A stretch of 64,000 nt of DNA from Liquidambar formosana (taxonomy: Eukaryota; Streptophyta; Magnoliopsida; Saxifragales; Altingiaceae), in NCBI GenBank assembly GCA_039720395.1, contig CM077833.1, positions 1,886,797 to 1,950,796 of the forward strand, read 5' to 3'. The translations under genes were made by a program, and so were the position numbers. The notes beneath the pieces were generated by a model that was not told the DNA's origin, searched no databases, and saw only the letters and a list, made by a program, of their open reading frames with translations. Below, piece after piece: positions 1 through 11,397 of the stretch (its first letter is position 1; every line of letters begins with the position of its first letter).

Positions 1-37
1 TGCTTCACCCCAATTTTTTATACTTCAAAAGCCAACC

Positions 38-800
38 AAATTATTTCCAACAATTCCCAAAAAATTTGAGAGTGTGTCTTTATGTGTGTCAAGTTGACCC
101 CAAAGGAAATTTCAGGCAAAAATCCAAAACTCCATATATAGCTGAAAAACACAAACTGCCTTCAAAATTCTAAATGGTAGTATGTGCATGACTTCAAATG
201 GCCTCCTTTTTCAACTTGGAAACATCCCAGAAAATTCACAAGTGTTCTCCAACATCTCTACTACAACCCCACCAAAGTGCATAATTTTTAAAAACCATTT
301 GGACCAGATTCGGACCAACTCTTCACCACTGGTTTTGAGAGAACCCCACTGTTTTATTAAAATGAGCAAAATAATTTTCATCCATTTCAAAGCTTTCAAA
401 ACCTTATTTCTTCAACTAAGAAAATTCCAAAAAAATTCAAAAGTGTTTCTCCATGTGTCCATGACACTTCTTCAAGAGGAAATAAATTTTAAAAATCATT
501 TGCCTTGTCATACGGCCATTTTACCAAAGCTGGTTTTTAAAAGGTACACTGTTTTCCTTGAGGCATCTATTTGCCTAAATCCACTTCATGGCTTCCAAAC
601 ACCCATTTTATCAACCTGGAAAATTCTCCAAAAATGCCCAAGTGATTTTCAATGTGTTCATAACACTCCCACAAAAGGGAGTAAAATCTAAAAATCCTTT
701 ACACCTTGAATTGGCCATTTCATCATGCTTGGTTTTCAAAACGACTTTATTGTTTTTATTAAACGTTCATTGTTGCCTAAATCCAACTTTACAAAACTCC
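38..800. repeat. degenerate tandem repeat, unit about 195 bp
   Basis: Four diverged copies follow each other, starting near 40, 215, 414 and 608. Each begins with a segment like TGGAAAATTCCAAAAA, followed by AAGTGTT(C/T)TCCA and, about 130 bases later, a GGTTTT(C/G)AAA segment. Copies are strongly diverged. Short frames across it (for example 182-691) follow the repeat and have no family features. Confidence 0.5.
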
Positions 801-1839
801 CTAAACCTTGGAATGATCTCATTAAATGTGGTTTCAAAATCAAACATTATTTTATACACTTTGCTTGACCCAAGGTTTAATAAAATGATTTCCAAATGCA
901 AGATTATCAAAAACCAAGTCTAGGCAATTCAAACTATTTTTCAAAAATGAATCTCATTCATATGAATGGCCAAATCAAGTTACGCTCAAAGAGTGTTTTC
1001 AATCCTATGCCCTTTTAGTGGTCTTCAAATGTCTTTAATTGATGAGTTCATTCCAATCAATGGTTCAAATAAACCTTTTTATTAAAAGGACACATGCCCC
1101 CTTTTTCCAAAAATCATTTTGATATATAAAATCAAATTTCCAAAACCATCATCCCATAAAAGGGCAATTCCTTTGTGGTAGAATTGACACCTAAAGTTAT
1201 GCTCTCATTTTACCAAAATGAATCTCTTTTGCACTTCAAAAGTGCTATCTTGCCCGAAATATGATTTTTCCTTCAAATAGGAATCCTTATCGTCAAAAGA
1301 CCTTGTCTATTCTTAACAAGGGAACATTCCTTTCACCTTCAAATTTCAAAAAGTATTCATTCCAAACCATCCCTAATGATTTCAAAAGTCTTGAACTTCC
1401 TAAGTCTATGATTGGCATACACTCGGTGATAATTCATTGAAAATTAAATCACATCATTCCTATTTCCATCCCTTTAAAACTCAATTTCTACCATTGTAAG
1501 ATAGGGATATTTTCTCCATTGGGAGTTAACCAATTTGATATGAAACATTCATTGATGAGAAGAAAGGCAAATTTGTGGTCTTTTTCAAAAGGGATTCCAT
1601 AAAACCATTTCTAAAAATCTTTAAGTGCATAATTTCAAACATCTTTTACTTAAACCTTGTTCAATGCCTTTAAGGATCCTTTTTTCAAATCATATCTTTC
1701 AAAATCGCCATTTAATTCACCCATCCTTCAAAAGGAATGTTTCATGTCAAATTGGTCACGTAGGAAATCAATAATGTCAATAGTGGATTTAAATAGAAAC
1801 ATTGTCAAAATCGAGAACCGTTGGATCCCAACGGGTGTT

Positions 1840-1864
1840 GTGGGGTGCCAAACACCTTCCCCAC
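1840..1864 (+). other. LTR stem-loop (GTGGGG/CCCCAC)
   Basis: Short inverted repeat with a 6-bp perfect outer stem, GTGGGG paired with CCCCAC. It has the same relative place and the same GGGTGCC/ACCTTCCC core as the longer hairpin in the LTRs at 31933-31984, 23950-23991 and 43393-43434. It is probably an RNA structure of the R/U5 region; the function is inferred. Confidence 0.5.
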
Positions 1865-2231
1865 TCATAACCAAACCCCCTTACCCTCAATATCTAGTCT
1901 GATAGACCTCTAAGAGTCATTCAATTTTTCCAATAATCCTCAAATTGATCAATTTTCAAATAAACCTCAAACAAATTTATCTTGAAACTCAAATGGATCT
2001 ATTTTCTAAAGACCTTAGGATGACCAATCATGTTCTCAAACCCATGGTTGGTGGCAACTCCAAGCCTTGATTATTCTAAATGTGCCCGCATATTTAGACC
2101 AATCAAGGCACCCTTGAAATGAACCTAATCAATTTGTTCAAACCCCTCCATTTTTACAACCCTTATTCCATGCCAATCGAATCGGGGTCGTCCTCAAACC
2201 TTTTTGAGGGATCCTTTTTGGGGTAGCGACA

Positions 2232-2905
2232 CTATCAATATGGTTAGTAGGTATATGTATGATCCGGGTAAAGGGCATTGGTAGGAAATGGAGTGAATTT
2301 TGTGTGCGGTACATTTAGGGTACAGTAGATGTTGGTTTAATGTTTGAGAGGGATGATAGACTTGGTCAATATGTGGTTAGATATGTGAATTTGAACTATG
2401 AAAATGATTTGGACAAATGATGGTCCACTACAAGATATGTAGTAACTATTGCGAAGGGATTGGTGAGTTGGAGGTCAACGTTACAATCAATAGTTGCTTT
2501 CTCTACTATTGAAGTAGAATACATGGTGGTGACAAAGGCTATTAAGAAGGCCATTTGGATACATGGATTGGTTGAGGACTTAGGGATTGCTCAAGAGCAT
2601 GTAAAGGTCTAATGCGATAGTCAAAGTGCAATTCTTTTAGAAAAGAACCAAGTTCATTATGCTTAGACCAATCATATTGATGTATGTTTCCATATTTTTT
2701 TTTTTGAGAAGTTGTGAATGAGGAGGACATTCTCCTTTAGAAGATCAAGATTGTAGATAATCCTAAAGATATGCTTACTAATTAAGGTGTTGACTAGGAT
2801 CAAGTTCAAACACTGTTTGGACTTAATCAACATCTCTCAAGTTTGAGCACCTACGGGTGCATGGTGCCTAAGGGTGCATTTGAAAGTAGTGATGATTCAT
2901 TTACT
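2232..2905 (+). pseudogene. Ty1/copia pol remnant (C-terminal RNase H)
   Basis: Translating across several frames gives a decayed copia RNase H tail. Pieces seen are VSRYMYDPGKGHW near 2240, then DLDK and STTRYVVTIAKGLVSWRSTLQS at about 2410-2490, then VAFSTIEVEYM and AIKKAIWIHGLVEDLG up to 2590, then CDSQSAILLEKNQVHYA. The tail includes the NPKDMLTN-like C-terminus near 2760. Stops and frameshifts interrupt it, so it is non-functional. In Ty1/copia elements this domain removes RNA from the RNA-DNA hybrid and lies last in pol, just before the 3' LTR, which fits the sequence to its right. Confidence 0.85.
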
Positions 2906-2949
2906 TTGTTTGGATGGTTTGGTTGAATTCAAGCCAAGGTGGATATTTT

Positions 2950-3400
2950 TTGGGTAGTGTTTTGAATTCCTCTTTTGACCTATTTTGTTAGTTGGGTAAT
3001 TTTGGCTCAACTCAGTCTCTTATGTTATAACCTACATATATAAGATTTTTGTTTTTAGGGTTCTTTTATATGCAAGGATAGCCACCTTTGGGAGTTGTCA
3101 TTGGGTGTAAAAGGGGATGTAGGGTTTTGTGACTGATTTTTTTCTCTTGTAATCTCTTGAACACATAGTGATTAATTGATTATTGTCGCCAATTGACATC
3201 TCACCAAACTACATAAACCTTGTATCTTCTCTCCTTGTGTGTTTGTTTTATTTTCTGTGCTTGGATTGATACATATGTTTTGTTTGTTTTAATCACTTCC
3301 ACCACATTGAAATTTGTTTATTTATCACACTCCTGCACAACATAAACACACCAAGACACCAAGTGAACACACACTACAACCATTTGGACCCATGCTAAAT
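2950..3400 (+). mobile_element. probable 3' LTR of the copia remnant
   Basis: Follows the RNase H tail after a purine-rich AAGGTGGA segment near 2938. It holds an ATATATAAG TATA-like box near 3040 and a T-rich end with GTTTTAATCACTTCC near 3290. No second LTR copy is in the window, so both ends are approximate. Confidence 0.4.
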
Positions 3401-4393
3401 CTAACCGAAGAGGTCATTCATATTTTTTTACTGTTCAAATGAAAAAAAAAAAAAAAAAAACATAAAATAGAAAAAAACTAATTTACTTTTCCATTAAAAA
3501 AATGCAGGAGTTTTTTATTATTTACCAAAATTTAAAATATTCACAATAGAAATGGTCGTAGTGTAACAATTCCATGATTGGGCATAATTTTATTAGACCC
3601 CTTATCTAGCATATATGAATATATTGATTGGAAAATAATAGAAGAAAAATGAATACATTTGCATTGATCGTATCCAACAATGAATGGCTTTATCTGACAA
3701 CCTAAACTTTATTTTAATGGGAAAAATTGAACATAAGGGTGAGCTAAAAAAAAACACTTAATTTTGGTTTGGAAATAAAAACAAGATAGTGGTGTTCAAT
3801 TAGTTAATACTAAACTGATCAACTTGATCATATAGTTGAAAATCATAACGTATATTTTGATTGTTACCACATGTGCATATTTTTCGAATACAAAACTTTG
3901 TTTACTTTCACTTTGTAAATAAACTTGGATTTTTAACTAAAGGTGTTAGTTAACGACAATAAAATTCCCAATATGTGTCAATAACCTTCAAATTAATTTC
4001 CTTAGGTGAGACTATTATATATTTAGGGTAGCATTATTGCTAGAGAAACATATGTTGTTTCCACGCTCTTGTAGTGTAAGTTGTCCCTTTTGCCCTTTAC
4101 AAAAGGGCTCATTCAAAAAGCCATACACAATCATAGTTCACTGTCAGGTTCTGATAACTACAACTAAGACTACTGAATCGTTGAAGACAAGACTCACAAA
4201 CGAATCATCGTTGTTATACGCAGTGGCTCTTTCAAAGGAATCGTAGATGTCACCAAGAGTTGAGTGGGGTTCGCTCTATATCTTGCTCTCATGTTCATAA
4301 TTTTTCTTAGATCTAAACCTGTTGGTTTGATTACTCCATTTGGTTTCCGAGAAAATGCAAGAAAATGAATGAAATTAAAAGAATTTTGAGACC
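3401..4393. other. intergenic, no gene recognised
   Basis: AT-rich sequence with an A-run at 3440-3458. A 69-codon frame at 4037-4246 has no recognisable domain. The stretch 4261-4393 directly precedes the LINE target site and continues at 11398 in the pre-insertion locus. Confidence 0.5.
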
Positions 4394-4409
4394 ATCAAGA
4401 AAGTTATAG
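4394..4409 (+). repeat. LINE target-site duplication, left copy
   Basis: ATCAAGAAAGTTATAG, identical over 16 bases to 11382-11397. It flanks the poly(T) end of the minus-strand LINE, as expected for target-primed reverse transcription. Confidence 0.9.
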
Positions 4410-5233
4410 GTGTTTTTTTTTTTTTTTTCATCAACAAAACAGAATTTTATTAATGAAAAAGGAGCAAAACAAATAGAGCAACAAGAAATGTGTGACATCG
4501 GCAGCTAAAATCACTCAACTCCAAGCTAACAAACCACAATGCAAACCAAACCATTTAGACCAATTCCATAGCCATGACAATCCACAATGCTACCACAGAA
4601 ATTCACAAAACTGAGCAACATAAATATCCGAAAATTTTACAGAAAAGACAGCAGGCCTAAACCAGATGAATAGCCCAAGACACGCCTTAGAAAATACCAA
4701 ATAATCCATACTAGAATAACACCACCGACAACCCCTAGACTGCAACACAACTTTTCATTTAAGCCCATCAGTAGCTACCAAACATAAAGGAATGACCATC
4801 AACACCACAACATCCACGAAACCGAAATACCAAGATCACAACCGAAACCCAGCGCCAAATTCCATCACAAAATCCACAACATTGATTCCCAAAGATGAAT
4901 AGAAAGCATTACATCCTCCAACTACGACCATTCATATGACAACCAAACAAAAACCAAAGGGAAATAGAACCAAATCGTTTGCCAACTTGAATCAACAATG
5001 CAACATCAACTATAACAGCACCCTAAAGCTCAAAAGCAAACCTCAAGCAAAACTTCCTCAATCACCCACACCTCATTATAGAGAAGAAACAAAGCCTATC
5101 TTCCAAACCCAAAACCTTCACTCTACTCCAACAAAGAGCTACAAACCTAACACCAATCAAAGGAACCAACATAAATGTCAACAGCAGCTAACACATTAGA
5201 ACAGAGCAAGATACTGCCACCAAGAAATCATAG

Positions 5234-8200
5234 TCAAGCAATAAAAGGGGCCAATCTGCCAACACCATCCTTGGCTAACCAGTCTGCCATGCAATTAGCT
5301 TCCCTAAACTCATGACTGATTACCACATTCCGCAAATGATTGATGAGGGAGAAAATTTCATTTAGAACAAAATTAAATTTCCAAACTCTGGTGTGGCCAT
5401 TGATCCACGAAACGACAAGAGAAAAATCTAATTCAATAAGAAGATTTTTAGAAGAAGACCAAACAGAGGAGGAAAAGAGCTGAAGAGCCTCTCTGACAGC
5501 CAATAATTCTACAAAATTAGAATCCACAATGCCTACAGGAATAGAGAACAAGCAGGTAACACGTCCACTGTCATCACGAAGAACTCCACCAATTCCACCA
5601 GGCCCTGGCTTTCCTTTGGTTGGACCATCAACATTGAGTTTTAATGTGGTGGATGGAGGAGGTTTCCATAGAGTGGGACGCTTAGGCCTTTACTTTCTGG
5701 ATCGAAAGGCTCTAATGCCATCAATACAAGATAAAAAATCAGCAATAGAGTAGCCTAGCTTTGATCTAAGTGCTTCAACCCAAATAGCAGTTCTTTTAGC
5801 CAACTCTGCCACATCTTCCCAATTAGCACGAACATTGTTGAACACCAAATCATTCCTTGCCAGTCAAATAGACCAAACAACAGCAAAGAATAAAGTATCC
5901 TATATAATCTTATACACCCCCCCTTCCCCCCCCTCTTCCCAGTGATAAACTAACCAACAAAGAGATCTTTTAATGAGCAAGGCCAACACCACAACCATCC
6001 CCACCAATGAAGACAAGAAGACTAAATCAACCAAGACCCATTGCAATGTATAAAAAGATGATCAATTTCTTCCTCAAATGAACCACAGAAGGGACAAAGA
6101 ATATCTGCAGAGGGGGGAAGCACATTACACAAATGGAGTTGAACTTTTGATGGGATCCTACCTTTAATAGCCATCCAACAGAAAACTTCCACTTTAGGAG
6201 GAACTAAACCTTTCCAAACAAGGCTGCAAGCATCATCATCAGAAGCAGAGGATCTATCCACTGTAGCATGATAACAAGATTTTACAGAATATAAACCAAA
6301 ACGACAGAATTTCCATATAAATTTGTCAGCAAGATGTTCACACAGCCTAACATCATCTAACTTTCTAAGGAGCATTTGTAGAAGCTCCGATTCATGAGCA
6401 AACAATGGCCTTCTAAATGAAATGTCCCACACCCAAGAGTGCCCAATCCATGAACCCAAATCTTGGACTTTAGCATTTTTATTTATAGCAAGGCTAAAAA
6501 GTCTTGGGAAGGCCTCTTTAAATGAAATATCAGGCGCTCACTGGTCTAACCAGAACCTAGCCATTCCGCCATTACCAATCATAATTCCCACACCATCTCG
6601 CAATTTGACACCCAACAAAGAGTTAGAAGACCATATCTTGACAATGTCATTCTAGAGAAGAGAGTTGTGCCTTATGTTACAGGCTCCAGGAAGCGAAAAA
6701 CTATCAAAAGATCCATACTTGCTACGAATGAAAGATTTCCATAAAGTGCAATCTTCATAAAAGAATCTCCACCACCATTTAAAAAGTAACGCTTCATTCT
6801 TAATACGCAGAGAGCATAAACCCAAACCACCCTGTTTTTTGGCCAATAGTGAGATTTTCCCAACTAACCCAGTGAATCTTCTTCTTGGAGCAATTACCTC
6901 CCCATAAAAAAGATCTCATAAGTTTTTCCAGCTCGAAAATAATTCCTTTTGGCATTTTAAATAGTGACATAAAATAGATAGGCAGATTACATAAGGCTGA
7001 TTTAATAAGAGCAATCCTTCCCCCCAATGAAAGGTACTTACTCTGCCAACCAGATATTTTTTTTCTTGAAATTCTTAATGACCAGCCTCCAAGTACTCAA
7101 TTTTCTGGGATTAGTGCCAAGTGGAAGGCTAAGGTATTTTAAAAGTAGATGATCCATTCTACACTTCAAGGCATTCACAAAAGAAGAAGTAACATCTTCA
7201 GAGATATTAACACCCACAAGATAGCTTTTCAGAAAATTGACCTTAAGACCCGAAGCCAATTCAAAACCTCTCAACAATCTTTTAATGTTTAGAATCGCAG
7301 GTAAGCTTGTGTCACAGAAGATAAGAGTATCATCAGCAAATTGAAGGTGAGAGAAAAAAATGATTAGAACCAACCTGAACCCCCTTTATGATACCTTCAT
7401 CAACAGCCGTAACAAAACCTCCATAAAGACCTTCTGCAGCAATATCAAAAAGGAATGGAGACATAGGGTCTCCCTGCCTAAGTCCTCTCCCCATCTTGAA
7501 CTCTTTTGAAGGAGAACCATTAATGAGAACTGAAATTGAAGCAGAAGAAAGGTATTCATAAATCCAATTGCACCAAACTGAATTAAAACCCATCTTTTGA
7601 AGGACCAAGACCAAATATCCCCATTCTACATAATCAAAAGCCTTTTCAAAATCAACCTTAAAAATACAACTCTTGCATTCTTTTTGGACATGGTGAACCA
7701 CCTCATTAGCTATCAGTACACCATCCAATATCTGCCTACCTCTGATGAAAGCACTTTAGGAATCACTAATAACCATACCTGTAGCCACTTTTAGTTTGTC
7801 TGCGAGGATTTTAGCAAGAATTATATAGGTACTGCTAATAAGGCTAATTGGCCGGAATTGTTTCAAAGTAGTAGGGGAGTTACCCTTGGGAATGAGTGCA
7901 ATAAAAGTGGAATTTAGACGCTTCACTATTTTTCCATTCTTATGAAAATCCACCAAGAACTCCAACAAATCATCTTTAAAAATGGGCCAGCAAGCTTTGA
8001 TAAAATTGAAATTAAATTCATCAAGGCCAGGAGCTTTACTACCACAAATGCTCATAATGACTTGATAGACCTCAACTTCAGAGAAGGGCCGTGTGAGCCA
8101 ACAGCAATCTTCTACATCGAGCCTTTTGAAGGGAACATCCTCCAGAAGTGGTCTAAACCACTGAGTAGATGAGAAGATAGAAGTGTAATGACCCGTAATT

Positions 8201-10431
8201 TCTTGTTTGATGGTAGCAGGTCTGCACACTGAATACCATTAATCTTCAGACTACTGATAAGATTGGATTTCCTTCTACCTTTAGCAATGGCATGGAAAAA
8301 CTTTGTATTTTTGTCACCCTCCTTAAGCCACCGCACTCTAGATTTCTACCTCCATAAGCTTTCCAAGCTTTTATTCGCATCCCAGAAATCTTGCGACAAC
8401 TTGAATTTAATGTCCCTTTCCTGAGACGCAAGATCCCGCTGCTCTTGAATTTTGTTAAGACCATCTAATGATTCCAAAATCAATTTAATCTTAAGTTCCA
8501 CAGATCCAAAAACTTCTCTGTTCCAAAACACAAGATTTTTTCTAAAAGTTTTAAATTTAGAAAGAAGCCTAAATCCTGCCCAGCCTTCAATATAAACAGA
8601 GGACCAAGTTGATTATACCAGTGAATAAAAGTTGGGATGGGAAAGCCAGCAGTCTAAAGGACGAAAAGGCCTAGGACCCCAATCAATCTCTTCATACGCC
8701 AACAAAATTGGAGAATGGTCAGAAACCCCCCTATGAAGTCCCCATTGTTAAACTAGATGAAAAGAATCAATCCAAGCTTGTGAGAGCAAAAATCTATCCA
8801 ATCTGTTAAGACTAGCTACAACTTGATTGTTGGACCAGGTAAACTTTCTTTCGATTAAAGGTAAATCCACAAGTTCCAGATCATTGACAAAAGAGCAAAA
8901 ATCTCTCATACCTCTTAAGCTCCCCACACAACCTTTCCTTTCATGGCAAAATAGGACTTCATTAAAGTCGCCACATAGACACCACGGGACTGAGGAAGAA
9001 GCTTTGATTGATCTTAGAGAATTCCATAAGGAAAGCCTGGCAGCTTTATCATTTGGAGCATACGTGTTACAAATGACACAACGAAAATTTTCTTTTGTAA
9101 TCAAACCCATAATAATAATGAACCTATCTCTAATAATAACATCAAATTTATTGAATTCATCAAGGGCAGGGCTATTTCCACAGCCATTTTGGCTGCATCC
9201 ACAGCCCCACTAAAAAAGATAATGAGCTTACCCATTTTACCCCCACATTCCCACGTCTTATGTCGACTCCTCTCTCTTCTCTTCTTCCTCATCCTATTTG
9301 TCTCTCACACAGATCTGATTTATCCCCACCCACCCAAAAAAAAAAAAGAAAAAAATCTGCGGTTGAAAGAACATAAAGAAGAGAGTTTAGTGTGCCCACT
9401 TAACCCCCCCACGCCCACCTCTCTCTCTCTCTCTCCCCTTCTCCACTCTTGCCCAATCTATAAATCAATTGCAACCTTCATCGGATTCAACAGCAAAAAC
9501 GCATCCTCCTTCAAAACCAATTGTGCAATGAAATTAAGTAGACATCATCCATGGACGTGAACTCCATTTCTCTAAAATTTATGGTCTTTTGTTCATGATT
9601 CATTTGTTCTAACAATCACCTTAATAACAATGTAACAAATATATAAGAAACTGTGGTCTCTTAACTAAAATCATTGTTTGGAATGAAAATTTTTTTTGAC
9701 ATTGCCATTATTTGTCATACTAAATAAAAAAATTTATAAGTTTTTGATTTCCCTATTATGAAAGTGTATTTTTACTAAGCTAAGGCCAAAACCCCTAATT
9801 TTATCAAGGTAAACTTTGGAGATGAATCAGCTTCAGATCGAGTGAGCTTCTAGAGCAGGAAAAAAAACGCAAAAGAGGGAAGTCTGGGCAACATGATCCA
9901 ATTACTTGTATATATACAAAGTTACGCTTCGTATAGTCCCCAATTATGGGTATCGGGTATGTCGTTCCTGTGATTGGATGTTTTCTTCTCGTTCTATTGA
10001 GGCGTGATGGGATAGAAAGTTGGGTTTGAGTCTATGAGGAGAAGAAGAGGAGCTCGACTCACTTAGAAAATTGTCCGCTTGGCTCGGATAGAGAGAGGGG
10101 GAGAGAGAAGAAATTCAAAGTAGAAAGAGAAGAAGGGAAACGTGGGACACAAGGGTACATTGGATAAATTAACAATACATTTTAGTTGGGGCTGTGGATA
10201 CAGCAAAAATGGCTGTGAAAATAGTCCCTCCCATCAAGCTTTGGCCCATTCAACCCTAACATTGTTACTTCCACCCAATATTTGATTGACACAATATTAA
10301 TCAATAACCTCCAATTTCGTTTCCTGAATGCAAATCACACTAATCCTTTTTTCACTGATAATCTGCCGGATAGCCTTCCTTTTGATAGTAGACCCAAGAC
10401 CCCTTATGTTCCATGAGAGGATTTTTAGCAT
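5234..10431 (-). pseudogene. LINE ORF2 (endonuclease-RT-RNase H), disrupted
   Basis: ORF2 nicks target DNA and reverse-transcribes the LINE RNA. It starts at the ATG at 10431 with MLKILSWNIRGLG, followed by IQETK, the apurinic-type endonuclease N-terminus. The endonuclease resumes at 9110-8748 (VICNTYAPND, LCGDFNEVL, TWSNN, LDRFL). RT follows: GSKAPGLDEFN near 8030, ALIPKGN and RPISLISS near 7870, [10 protein letters not shown] near 7630, [13 protein letters not shown] near 7470, and the catalytic FADDTLIF near 7330. A zf-RVT region (KVEVFCWMAIKGRIPSK, CPFCG, EEEIDHLFIHC) lies at 6459-6022 and RNase H (ELLAVREAL, EANCMADWLAK) at 5551-5234. It is split by a DNA element at 9165-10231 and shifted between frames several times, so it is dead. 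Confidence 0.93.
9165..10231. mobile_element. non-autonomous TIR DNA element inside the LINE
   Basis: A 1067-bp insertion splits the LINE endonuclease. Its ends are inverted repeats: left GGCAGGGCTATTTCCACAGC, right (reversed) GGAGGGACTATTTTCACAGC, with homology continuing through CAT(T/C)TTxGCTGxATCCACAGCCCCA for about 50 bases. CATCAAG flanks it on both sides (9158-9164 and 10232-10238), a likely 7-bp target duplication. The CAGGG start resembles hAT ends but hAT usually duplicates 8 bp, so the superfamily is open. There is no transposase; the inside has CT/GA-rich low-complexity stretches. Confidence 0.8.
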
Positions 10432-10509
10432 GATAGAATGATACATCCACAAAGAAAGAGAAATAAGCAAATAAGCAAATGAATGAAAAAACCCCAAACC
10501 CGAGCTGAA

Positions 10510-11381
10510 TCAGTGATTCCGGAAAACTTTCCAATCGCGAACTTCAAGATCAAATATCTTGTCTAGAATTTCCTCATCATTACCAAGACTCCTAAAACCC
10601 ACCTGTTGAATCACGTTCCAAGTTTCTCTGGCTTCTTTGAGAATAAGATTATTCCTATTTGCAATTCCACCATGAGAAATTGAGGAATCATCTAATTGGG
10701 ACGCACTTTTAGCAGTTGGTTCTTTGAGAAGTTTTCTTCCTTTCTTTTTCACTACTTTCTTTGATCTGAGGCACTTCTTTTTCCAGCCTAAAATCTCACC
10801 GAGAAGCCTCCTCTTCTTTTTCTTCGCAACCTTAGCTAAAGCTGTAGTCTTGCGAGAATTACGCTTACTACCCAAAGCAACTCCAACTTCAAAAGAATCA
10901 GAGACACAGTGAAACCCTTGTATGCTTCCAGAGAGAGGCTCCTTTGAAATATACTTCTTTCTCGCTGAATCCCTAGGAAACTTAGAAACGTGGGAAGAAG
11001 GATGATGACCAGATCTCTTTTTAGACTAGATCATACAAGATAGGGACTCAGCAAGCCTACAATCTCCCAAAGAGTCAAGCCTCAAAGGCTGGTAATCCAT
11101 AGCTGACCCACGTGCATAAAGCCCAATAAGACAATCCATATTCCATACTGTAAACTCTTCTCAACTTGGGTTAAACATCATCACAGGATGGCCCAACAAA
11201 GTTATAATCCAAAGGAACCTTAAAAATAGAGCCCACACTATGAGACTTTCTCAGGGGCAAAAAGGAGCTCCTAGGCATACAAGCACGGTAAAGATTAGCA
11301 GCCAAACCTGAAGTCTCAAGTCTCTTCCACTTCCCACTGCCCCAACTAGCCAAAGAATTCACATTTCTGGTAATTCCCTTT
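10510..11381 (-). pseudogene. LINE ORF1 (gag-like) C-terminal part
   Basis: Two pieces precede ORF2 on the same strand: 11381-11171 and a lysine-rich frame 10875-10510 (AKKKKRRL, KKVVKKKGRKLL) ending in ETWNVIQQVGFRSLGNDEE. Such basic tails with an ETW...G segment close the nucleic-acid-binding ORF1 of plant L1 elements. The N-terminal RNA-binding part is missing because the element was truncated at insertion. The stop lies about 80 bases before the ORF2 ATG. Confidence 0.65.
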
Positions 11382-11397
11382 ATCAAGAAAGTTATAG
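11382..11397 (+). repeat. LINE target-site duplication, right copy
   Basis: Identical 16-base partner of 4394-4409, at the truncated 5' end of the LINE. Confidence 0.9.

Larger units (their letters stand above)
1..2231 (+). mobile_element. 3' part of a Tat-type Ty3/gypsy LTR
   Basis: AT-rich DNA without a credible gene. The right part (about 1815-2231) looks like the 3' portion of a Tat/Ogre-class LTR: a GGATCCCAACGGGTGTTG stretch, the hairpin GTGGGGTG...CACCTTCCCCAC, a CATAACC segment after it, and an end in GCGACA at 2231. The hairpin segment matches in order the one in the LTR at 29465-32208 (GGGTGCC, then ACCTTCCC, then CATAAC). The 5' end lies outside the window. The sequence changes abruptly at 2232 to copia RNase H, so this is either a solo LTR inside a copia remnant or a rearranged junction. 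The family call comes from memory of such LTRs and from the internal comparison. Confidence 0.5.
4410..11381 (-). mobile_element. L1-type LINE, 5'-truncated in ORF1
   Basis: Non-LTR retrotransposon read on the minus strand. The 3' end is at 4410-4428, where a T-run on the plus strand represents the poly(A) tail preceded by TTGATG, common in plant L1 elements. The 5' end at 11381 lies inside ORF1. A perfect 16-bp target duplication bounds both ends. Total length is 6972 bp, of which 1067 bp is a later insertion (9165-10231), leaving about 5.9 kb. ORF1 tail, endonuclease, reverse transcriptase, zf-RVT and RNase H are all recognisable but broken by frameshifts and stops. Confidence 0.92.

Noticed and set aside
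182..691. 169-codon frame at the left edge
   Set aside because: It runs through diverged 195-bp repeats and has no recognisable family feature.
9189..9560. 123-codon frame inside the TIR element
   Set aside because: CT-rich low-complexity translation without any transposase motif.
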